Assembly: GCA_031213475.1 (NCBI GenBank)
Contig: JARUPZ010000023.1
Coordinates: forward strand, 7,768,157 to 7,832,156
DNA length: 64,000 bases
Direction of reading: 5' to 3'
Source: Nereocystis luetkeana
Taxonomy: Eukaryota; Sar; Phaeophyceae; Laminariales; Laminariaceae
Shown here: in pieces, positions 57,746-64,000 of the stretch
Layout: every line of letters begins with the position of its first letter
Position numbering within the stretch: the first letter of the stretch is position 1
Made by a program: the position numbers and the translations under genes
Notes under the pieces: generated by a model
Databases searched by the model: none
The model's input: only the letters and a program-made list of their open reading frames with translations
Told to the model about the DNA's origin: nothing

Positions 57746-60700
57746 GCAAGGCCGTCGAATTTTACATTTGTTTGAAACGAGGGTATCATGCGGGTCAATC
57801 CGCCAAAAAACACAAGAAAAAAAAAAAACACGAACAACATGCAAAAAGCCGCTAGAAAACAAAAAAATGTGTACCATGGTACACTTTATTGGGGTCAAAC
57901 CACTGTTCGCGGGCGAATACAACAGTTGAAAAGGGCTATAATACAGCTTGCAAACAGAAAAACAAAAAAAAAACTACAAGCAATAAAAAACTTTTGTTGT
58001 GCGTTGCGGATGCTGGCAGTATACTCGATACCGCTGTTTCGTGGCGTTTAGAACCGCAGTCCCGTTTTGGGGACAAACTACTTGATATTTGAGTGGTTTG
58101 TCCCCAAAACGGGACTGCGGTTCAAAAAGGGTTAAAGTCGCTCACCTGCCTTTAGCGTCCCATGCCACCAGGGCGCCATTGATCTCCTCCGCTATCCTGA
58201 GCAGAAACAAAATGAGCCACGGGTGGAAGGCACATCCGGGGGGGGAGGGGGGGGGGGGGGGGGGGGGCGTCGCAACCGGGAACACGGCCGAAGTGATCAC
58301 CAGGCAGGTAATTATCACCAGGAAGGTAATTATCACCAGGTAGGTAATTACCACCAGGCAGGTAATTATCACCAGGAAGGTAATTATCACCAGGCAGGCA
58401 ATTATCACCAGGCAGGTAATTATCACCAGGCAGGTAATTACCACCAGGCAGGTAATTATCACCAGGCAGGTAATTGCCACCAGACAGGCAATTATCACCA
58501 GGCAGGTAATTATCACCAGGCAGGTAGGTAATTTATGCGATGCCACAGAACAGCAGTACGATATATGATTCTGAGAATATAAATCATACACTTCGTGTGC
58601 GGTACAGATTATTGATAGTACGATATATCTGATATTGTAGAGTAGACTGGTATGCTTCGAAGCATCGTACCGAGACACCAAAAGAAAAGTGGGTAGACGG
58701 ATGAACTGAATCGACGCTGCTCGCCTGGTGCCTGCCTCTGCCCGTTGGACCCGCACCCCATAATATTATACCAGGTATGCCATTAATTGTGACATTATCG
58801 CAACAACAATATCGCGATGATATGTGACGACAACGTACCATCATGGCATTCACCATCACATGATTGGATACCGCAGCACCCACAAAAATCATGTGAAATG
58901 AATTCCTCATCACTCATCGTGTGATGTTCGTTCACATCGCATATCACGCTCGATATATCACGTGATACAACGCGTAGCATGTATACCGTATATTATATAT
59001 TACAGGTATTACGGGGAACCATAGTTAATAGGACCAAATATTGTTAGTAGAAATGGCTAAATATCTAGTTTTTTATGTGTACCATAGGTCCTATTAACTA
59101 TAGTCCCCCGTAATAGCAGAAATATCACCTGATAAATATCACACCAACCCCCTAGAAGAAAAGACTCACACATATATACCAGGTACACCAGCAGCAGCAG
59201 CAGTGGGGCTATAGTGTGCTTGGTTTCAAGAACTCGCCTTTTGCCGACAGGGTGGCTGTCCATATGCCCGCACCACGCCTTTAATCGGGGCCCCAAAAAG
59301 TCCTGCCTGCCGAACTTGGGCATCATGAAGAGAAAGAACAGCACAGTCGGCCACGCCGTCGCGTCCGCCAGGGACACTTCGGACCCCGCCAAGAAAGGCC
59401 CTTCGCCGCTCGCGAGCTCCTCCAGGATGGAAAGCTGAGTCTGCGATTATTTGCGCGTTTTGAATCTCTTGTCATGAGAAGTGTTATGTAACCACACGTA
59501 CACATTGCGTATATACCAAGGTGTACGTACATTGCTGGAAGCATATAAAAGACAGTGGAAGCCACAACATGAAGGGAACGGAGGAGAAGGGGAAGAGAGG
59601 AAGGGGGGGAATGGGTAGAGTTCGGGGTAGGGGGGGTGTACTCGATAGGAGAGGTGTATTCCATCTCATGCATGGCCGTAGTCGTATGACCATAGGGGGA
59701 GGGGGGGGGGGAGGGGGGGCGGAGGGGGGCGAGCGGGGAAGAAGGGAGAGTGGGGGAGAGAAGTGGGGGGGGGGGGGGGGGGGTACTCGATAGGAGATAT
59801 GTACTCGATCTCATGCATGGCCGTAGTCGTATGATGGGGGAGGGGGGGGGGGTGTACTCGATATCATGCATGGCCGCAGTTGCATGACCATCGACCCTCG
59901 CGGGGGGGGGGGGGGGGGGGGGCGTGAACATAGCTTGGTTGAGCAGGAAAGGTGTGGAGTGTGCGAGTCGGGTACATCCTTCGGAACAGCGAAGTGCAGT
60001 TGTGACTCTTACTCGTAACGCTTTTCGTTTTCGAATATTACTACTGCTTGAAGTGTCGTGTTGTGCTGTCGAGGGTGATAATATACTTCGAACTACAGTA
60101 TGTATCGGGTATAAATATCTTCCTGCAATGAAAATAATTGTAGCAGCTTCGGGCAGTCCAAAAGTGGGTCCTGTGCGGCATCAATATCCCCGATTTTTTG
60201 TTAGCGGCTGCTTGCACCACTCCCCATGATGCAAAGCGAACAGCAGCGGTTCCATGACGCGCGCTGTAGACTTGTCGACGGAATCAGCGCAGCATATGTG
60301 CCGCGTCAGGGGGCTTCGCTCGGTATGCATTTTTGCTCTCCCGTGCTTGGAGTATGGCAGCTTACCTCGAGGTCTTTGAAGGCCGCAAGTCGGTCCGAAT
60401 GAACTCCAAACGGAGGAGCGAGTTTGTACAGGCTTCCCTGTGAACAATAAAAACAACGAGCAAGCATGCAAAGAAGCAAGCAAGAAGCAAAACGAATAAA
60501 CAACCAAACAAATGAACAAAACGATCAGACAAATAATAGACAAACAGACAAACAGACGAACAGACAAACGCACGTGTTGCACAGAAAAGCGACGGCACAA
60601 GGGAAGCAAGCAGGCAGGCAGGCAGGTGGGTACGGCGGGGCAGCGGGAAGAACAAGATAATGTGTCATAGAGAGCTCAGCTGCCGCCGCCGCCGTCGGTG

Positions 60701-62726
60701 ACCTCAGAGGGACGCACGCAGCGGGTAGGATGTGACACCACGGGTCAAACTATACCACTTAAGAAGGTCTTATGTTAGGATACTATACGATACTGTAGGT
60801 AAGTGAATTAATACCAGGTACATATATACACTACCAGGAAGAAAAGAAAAACGGGTCTAGATACCTCTCCCCAAAATACTGCAAGTATTCTGAAAAGAGC
60901 GAGCCTGATTTGGTCGGACTCCCGGTCTAAACTTACGTGAAAGCACGTATCAAACACAGTTTCGGGCAAGTTTTTCGGTTTTCAAAACCCTCCCATAAGA
61001 GATGGCCTAAGAAGGGATTATTCCCCGATATAGATTATTTCCGGCTTCGGCTCACAGAGGCCACCATCCGAATCCGGAACTCTAACATTAACCCGATCCC
61101 TAACCAGAGGTGTACTCGGTTTATTAATAGTGTGCCAGCTTGCCGATGTGCTTGGAATGGCTCTAATTGCTGTTCGGGCGGCACCGCTTATTGAAGTGTT
61201 TGATTAAAAAAAAATCGTCCTCGGTCGGAACCCGGAAACCCCGAGGAGAGCGGCGATCGGAATCGCCGTGTACCAGGTATGCCATATCGTGATACGAGTA
61301 ATAGTCTCCTTTTTGCTTCCCTGGTGTCCGCAGTGGTGGAGTGCGTATGCTTGTTTTTTGTTTTTTTGCCTCTGTTTTTTACTTGAGGTATTTCTTCCAC
61401 TCCAGAGTTATTGGAGCCTGTCCTGCGACCACGGACTGCATTGAATTGTGAGTTAATGTGAGAACAACAACAACAACAAACAACGATGCAATAACCTATC
61501 GTGATACCCGTCCAGGGCTATTTTAGGCCCATCATGGGGCAAAGCAGGGCCAGGGCTGGGGCTATACGGCCAGGCCCTCCTCCCATCAACATAGCAGTAG
61601 TCTCAGGGCTAGACGGCTGCTGCTGTTAACTAGTGCTAGAGCCATAGGGACTAAGGCTATAGACCTACAGTACCTATATACCATGGTCAGTGCCACAGGC
61701 CTAGACCTACGTAGGCTATGGGCTATAAAGCTAGGCCTACTACTGCAGGACGACCAAGGCCTGTACGGCTATTACGGGGGACCTTATACCTGGTAGTAAA
61801 TAGGACCAGCATTGTTAGTAAAAATAGGTAAATATGTAGGTTTTTATGAGTACCATAGGTCCTATTTACCATGGTCCCCCGTAACAGGCATACTATTAGT
61901 AGGACTCCAAATTGTCTAGGGCTAGGCCTTCTAGGGTTATGTAGGACTATAGTGTAGGGCTATCCTACTATTAATAGGACTTCTGTTGATAGCGCTAGGA
62001 CTACAGGCCCAGTAAGGCAAGCTGTAGGCCTGGCTTTCTAGGGCTAGCTAGGTTATAGGCTTAGGTCTCCTACGGCTAGAGCTTATTAATAGCGTTTTAA
62101 TACTATCACGATGGCCTCGAATATATACGCCCAAAAACAGGGGGGGGGAAGAGCCCCCCGATGTACTTCTGAAAAAACAAATGTAGCATCGATGGAAACC
62201 CTATCACCAACATCAACCGCGTATTTTTGAGACAGACAGCATTTTCGATTCACGCAGTGGTTCTTGGAGATACAACGCACCAAAGCGGGCGACTAGGGCT
62301 TATTTTGGGGCTATTTACTACCTGGTATGGGTTTCTGTGATGGGTTTTCTAGAGCGATGTAGGTGTACTACAGGGCTGGGGGGTTGAACGCTTCGTAGAG
62401 CTGGAGCTACAGGGCTAAGACAAGAGAGAGCTTCGTACTTGAAGCTGCAGTAGAACTACCATTAGGTTGTGCGATACTGGGTGCAGGGCTAAAGATAGAG
62501 CTACGCAGGGGCTATACATAACCTACAGCAGGGCAACACCTGCAGAGCTGCTTGGAGATACTATCATGTTCGGGGTTCAACAACCTGTCGCTGACATGCG
62601 CACAGGAACCCCAGTATACATACCTGTATGGGGTGGATGTACGTGTCGAAGTGCCGGCAGATGGCATCGGCCTTCACACGGCTCTCCAGCGTCGACGGTC
62701 GGAAAGAACAGCCCTTGTCCTCGAAC
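54613..62726 (-). CDS. Glutathione S-transferase (C-domain) fused to HINT-type HIT domain
   Basis: Seven minus-strand exons join in phase: 62726-62624, 60437-60366, 59434-59238, 58196-58146, 56091-55969, 55266-55105 and 54677-54613, giving about 257 residues. The first four encode a GST C-terminal helical domain (FEDKG, RHFDTYIHPIQ, LAGSEVSLADATAWPTVLFF, LKAWCGHM, NGALVAWDAKGR). The next three encode a HINT/PKCI-type domain (SIFDKIIAKEIPSTLVFEDD, DISPVAPTHILIIPKE, VVINDGAKGGQ and the triad HLHMHLIG, whose middle His is the expected nucleophile). HINT enzymes hydrolyse nucleoside phosphoramidates, and GSTs conjugate glutathione. The WDAKGR|WEDIIHAGKK join is phase 2 to phase 2 with no start or stop between, which argues for one gene. 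The GST thioredoxin-fold N-terminus and the final HINT exon (expected to carry a WPPG-type end) were not found. Two adjacent genes remain possible. Confidence 0.72.
55105..55266 (-). CDS. GST-HIT gene, HINT central exon
   Basis: 162 bp from GTGTGCAG| to TTCAG|GTGGGA. It encodes DISPVAPTHILIIPKERNGL, then TQLRHATADHAGTLGYMLEV and QEGLEGF. Both boundaries match HINT family phase and spacing. Confidence 0.88.
55735..55932 (-). repeat. R6 repeat, reverse copy ending in a C tract
   Basis: The reverse complement of R6 (GCGCTTCGCGCTTGG, CGACATGCTCCGTCCCGGCA, GACTACGGCCATGC) runs into a C tract of about 25-30 at 55903-55932, in the intron between HINT exons. Confidence 0.7.
55969..56091 (-). CDS. 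GST-HIT gene, fusion exon (HINT N-terminal part)
   Basis: 123 bp from TTCGAAG| to TTCCG|GTGAGC. It encodes WEDIIHAGKKDTAPASIFDK, then IIAKEIPSTLVFEDDRVLAF. The first base completes Arg with the AG of the GST exon. A start codon lies 19 bp upstream (ATGGGTTGGCTTCGAAGG), so an independent HINT start cannot be ruled out. Confidence 0.8.
56697..56730 (+). repeat. (TACAG)n tract
   Basis: Seven tandem TACAG units. The array has the form expected if TA to TACAGTA conversion happened repeatedly at the newly made TA, although ordinary slippage is an alternative. Confidence 0.7.
56829..56931. mobile_element. TA-type palindromic MITE (family 1), copy 11
   Basis: ATACGGGGACCATAG and CTATGGTCCCCCGTAA ends, TA right flank. 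Lies 15 bp from copy 12. Confidence 0.9.
56947..57051. mobile_element. TA-type palindromic MITE (family 1), copy 12
   Basis: Both TA flanks present. It is oppositely oriented to copy 11 as judged by the asymmetric centre, so the two are separate insertions and not a duplication. Confidence 0.9.
57192..57289. mobile_element. piggyBac-like MITE (family 2)
   Basis: TTAA on both flanks, CCCTTTTAGGACCCCAGTCC and GTGCGGTTCTAGAGGGG ends. Confidence 0.9.
57718..57745 (+). repeat. (TA)n microsatellite
   Basis: A run of TA dinucleotides in the GST-HIT intron. Similar runs lie at about 278-345, 9870-9915, 31937-31963 and 63436-63461. Confidence 0.9.
58047..58135. mobile_element. piggyBac-like MITE (family 2)
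   Basis: TTTAGAACCGCAGTCCCGTT and AACGGGACTGCGGTTC arms, right flank TTAA. It ends 11 bp from the GST exon at 58146-58196, next to its donor. Confidence 0.87.
58146..58196 (-). CDS. GST-HIT gene, last GST exon
   Basis: 51 bp from TTCTGCTCAG| to GGCAG|GTGAGC. It encodes IAEEINGALVAWDAKG, the conserved GST C-terminal helix, and leaves phase 2. Confidence 0.82.
58240..58267 (+). repeat. G homopolymer tract
   Basis: Almost uninterrupted G run, 30 bp upstream of the 18-bp minisatellite. Confidence 0.9.
58297..58530 (+). repeat. 18-bp minisatellite (AGGTAATTATCACCAGGC)
   Basis: About 13 units with few variants (GGAAGG, GGTAGG and TTACC/TTGCC changes) inside a GST-HIT intron. Each unit carries CACCAGG-CAGGTAA, related to but not identical with the CCAGGTA insertion motif. 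It is open in plus and minus frames (NYHQAG and VIITCL repeats) but not a gene. Confidence 0.92.
59009..59113. mobile_element. TA-type palindromic MITE (family 1), copy 13
   Basis: TTACGGGGAACCATAG end, both TA flanks (59007-59008 and 59114-59115). It lies in the intron between GST exons, 125 bp from a coding exon. Confidence 0.92.
59238..59434 (-). CDS. GST-HIT gene, GST core exon with GC donor
   Basis: 197 bp from GCAGACTCAG| to AAAAG|GCGAGT. It encodes LSILEELASGEGPFLAGSEV and SLADATAWPTVLFFLFMMPK, then LKAWCGHM. The donor is GC rather than GT with otherwise good consensus. Using it joins VGKR to IAEEI in frame. Confidence 0.85.
59600..59935 (+). repeat. Short R6 copies separated by long G tracts
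   Basis: At least three R6 5' segments (59632-59695, 59781-59835 and 59852-59900) each follow a G run of 8-20 and share CTCATGCATGGCCG(T/C)AGT. They lie in a GST-HIT intron. Confidence 0.75.
60366..60437 (-). CDS. GST-HIT gene, GST exon
   Basis: 72 bp, phase 0 at both ends: TTCACAG| to CTCGAG|GTAAGC. It encodes GSLYKLAPPFGVHSDRLAAF KDLE, which continues PIQ|GS from the previous exon as in many algal GSTs. Confidence 0.82.
61500..62540 (+). repeat. Degenerate TAGGGCTA/TAGGCCTA array
   Basis: GGGCTA, AGGCCTA and CTAGGGCTA words recur every 10-30 bp for about 1 kb, without a fixed period. Palindromic AGGCCT elements are frequent. Interrupted by a family-1 MITE at 61772. Confidence 0.6.
61772..61884. 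mobile_element. TA-type MITE (family 1), copy 14, with CCTGGTA insertion
   Basis: The left arm reads GGGGGACCTTATACCTGGTAG where the consensus has GGGGGACCATAGTAAATAG. A TA has become TACCTGGTA. Flanks TA and CA. Confidence 0.9.
62624..62726 (-). CDS. GST-HIT gene, first GST exon found
   Basis: 103 bp from TTTTTGAAG| to ATACAG|GTATGT. It encodes FEDKGCSFRPSTLESRVKAD, then AICRHFDTYIHPIQ, the interdomain linker and first C-domain helix of a GST. It enters in phase 2, so an upstream exon carrying the thioredoxin fold is required. None was seen in 62727-64000. Confidence 0.8.
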
Positions 62727-63104
62727 CTTCAAAAAGCGGAAGGGAGCGTCGGCGAGGCAGGAAAATACAGCAGTGCAATAGGCATGAGACGGCGAGCACC
62801 ACGGTCCGTGTTGAGCGGATGGTACTTGTGTGATATGAGTGGAGTACTCATGAGCTATAGATATAGATATTATAGTTTGCAGTTTCGTAGCCTGTGGAAT
62901 ACGAGTACAAGAATAATCCAAAGAATGGATTAACCCGGCGGATATTCCGTTATTTGAGAGTAACGTTCTTTCAGGAATGTTCTCTAGGGCGGATAGCCCG
63001 TTAGACAAGGGTAGTGTTCAGATAGGGCCATAACGTGAGAAGTTCTTATATTAGCAGAAGAACGATCGGTATCCTCGGCCATATCTTCACACTTGTAACT
63101 CTAG

Positions 63105-63185
63105 GATTGGAGAATCGGCACGGACAATGGTTGTGCTGGATGCCGACGGGTAGAAAGAACGGTTTGATGTTGAGAACACACACAG
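63105..63185 (+). repeat. Dispersed repeat R7
   Basis: GAGAATCGGCACGGACAATG, GCCGACGGGTAGAAAGAACG and GTTTGATGTTGAGAACACAC blocks. Confidence 0.65.
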
Positions 63186-63214
63186 CAGTGCAAGCAATAC
63201 CACCAGGTAGAAGA

Positions 63215-63380
63215 CAACCATCGTATTAGACGGGGCATGGTCAATGGTCAACCATCGTATTAGACGGGGCATGGTCAATGGTCAACCATCGTATTAGACG
63301 GGGCATGGTCAATGGTCAACTATCGGATTAGACGGGGCATGGTCAATGGTCAACCATCGTATTAAACGGGGCATGGTAAT
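63215..63380 (+). repeat. 34-bp tandem repeat, five units
   Basis: The unit starts CAACCATCGTATTAGACGGG and ends GCATGGTCAATGGT. Units 1-3 are essentially identical, the fourth has CTATCGGATT and the fifth ATTAAACG, so it is a recent minisatellite. Confidence 0.93.
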
Positions 63381-63497
63381 GCGGTGGTGCCATTTATCGA
63401 GCCAAAACATACACCTGGTACGTGCCTACTTATAATATATATATATATATATATATATTATGTTTAGTAGGGGTATGATGCGTTCGACAAGTGGTAT

Positions 63498-63598
63498 TAA
63501 TTTTAGGGCAAACTGGAGCAGTCCCGTTTTTGGGGACAAACTACTCAAAATGTGCCTGGTTTGTCCCCAACGCGGGACTCCAGTCCTGAAAGGGTTAA
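63498..63598. mobile_element. piggyBac-like MITE (family 2), 5' decayed
   Basis: TTAA lies at both edges, with GGAGCAGTCCCGTTTTTGGGG on the left (terminal CCCTTTTAG lost) and CGCGGGACTCCAGTCC on the right. Confidence 0.78.
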
Positions 63599-63733
63599 GC
63601 CACCCACCATAAATATCAGGAGGCACGGTACAACCAATCAATTAATCAATCAATCACTCAATCAATCAATCAATCACTCAACCAATCAACCCATCAGTCA
63701 ATGCATCAAAGCACCCACCACACCAGGGAACAT

Positions 63734-63966
63734 CTAGGCTGAGTGCCACCATTCAGAGTCATGACTTGGCCCGCCTTCAACACAGCAGTGGTCGATGGTC
63801 CAAAGCATACCACTCCAGTAGTAACTTTTTCGTTCCATCTTGATCTCGTAGAATTTTCCCGGGCGGTCAGGGTTTTCGCAAACAAATACAACACACACAC
63901 TCATCCCCCCGCTTGAGATGGTTTTCAGAGCCATTTTTTCTCCGAAAAGAAATCCAGGGGGCGCCG
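63734..63966 (-). CDS. Candidate exon, weak WGR-like similarity
   Basis: On the minus strand an acceptor-like GTTGTGTGCAG at about 63967 precedes an open frame with MALKTISSGGMSVCVVFVCE and NPDRPGKFYEIKME. The segment NKFYEIK-like within it recalls the start of WGR domains, but the W-G-R core is not present and the frame may change near 63830. It does not resemble the missing GST N-terminus. It could be an exon of a neighbouring gene or a relic. Confidence 0.25.
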
Positions 63967-64000
63967 CTGCACACAACGGAAACGGCGTTTTTTTTTGGAG

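Larger units (their letters stand above)
60438..62623. other. GST-HIT gene intron (about 2.2 kb)
   Basis: It holds a CAAACAGA simple repeat (60480-60570), a GGCAGGCA tract (60605-60635), the degenerate GGGCTA array (61500-62540) and one family-1 MITE. No exon was recognised within it. Confidence 0.6.

Noticed and set aside
63215-63380. CRISPR-like regular repeat
   Set aside because: The 34-bp units are directly adjacent with no spacers, and the context is eukaryotic. It is a minisatellite.
334-63420. TACCAGGTA as splice-site (CAG|GTA) or introner remnants
   Set aside because: The motif occurs mostly in non-genic repeats, in both orientations and with both A and T centres, and MITE comparisons show a bare 7-bp gain with no intron-sized insert. 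A TA-site scar fits better.
1-64000. Integrated virus or organelle DNA
   Set aside because: No capsid, polymerase, integrase or organelle gene was recognised in any frame, and the only LTR element lacks coding sequence.

Overview
This is a nuclear chromosome segment from a eukaryote: multi-exon genes with GT-AG introns, tRNA-derived SINEs, an LTR element and many palindromic MITEs, with no operons, Shine-Dalgarno sites, rRNA or CRISPR. Long C/T/G-rich introns, codon-repeat-rich exons and the CRC and GST/HIT sequences fit a photosynthetic stramenopile, most likely a brown alga or close relative. That assignment is inference, because no diagnostic marker gene is present.

Layout. About 1-29.6 kb is an almost gene-free repeat landscape: two high-copy MITE families (about 105 bp with TA target duplications; about 95 bp piggyBac-like with TTAA), Stowaway-like hairpins, three SINE families, several dispersed repeats and decayed tandem arrays. 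Candidate first exons of type II membrane proteins lie on the minus strand at 7.5-8.1 kb (weak) and 29.7-30.2 kb (better). From 35.7 to 45.7 kb lies the best gene, a nine-exon plus-strand gene for a predicted 1477-aa tesmin/TSO1/LIN54-type CRC (CXC-hinge-CXC) DNA-binding protein. From 45.7 to 54.6 kb there is intergenic repeat sequence, including a 481-bp long-TIR element and a 1.25-kb TRIM-like LTR element. From 54.6 to 62.7 kb, minus strand, seven phase-compatible exons encode the C-terminal half of a glutathione S-transferase joined to a HINT-type HIT domain. The first and last exons of that gene were not found.

The most unusual signal is a 9-bp palindrome, TACC(A/T)GGTA, present dozens of times where about 0.5 would be expected by chance. 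Comparison of MITE copies and of a local duplication shows directly that it arises by conversion of a TA dinucleotide to TA-CCWGG-TA, sometimes twice in tandem. TACAGTA, TACTCGTA and probably TACWGCWGTA look like sister signatures. They resemble Tc1/mariner excision footprints, but with an unusual 5-nt core, and may be the debris of an undescribed TA-targeting transposon system or some other short-insertion process. The CRC gene contains only one exact copy, in an intron.

The CRC protein is probably a nuclear transcription regulator and the GST-HIT protein a soluble enzyme. Nothing in the sequence links the two functionally.
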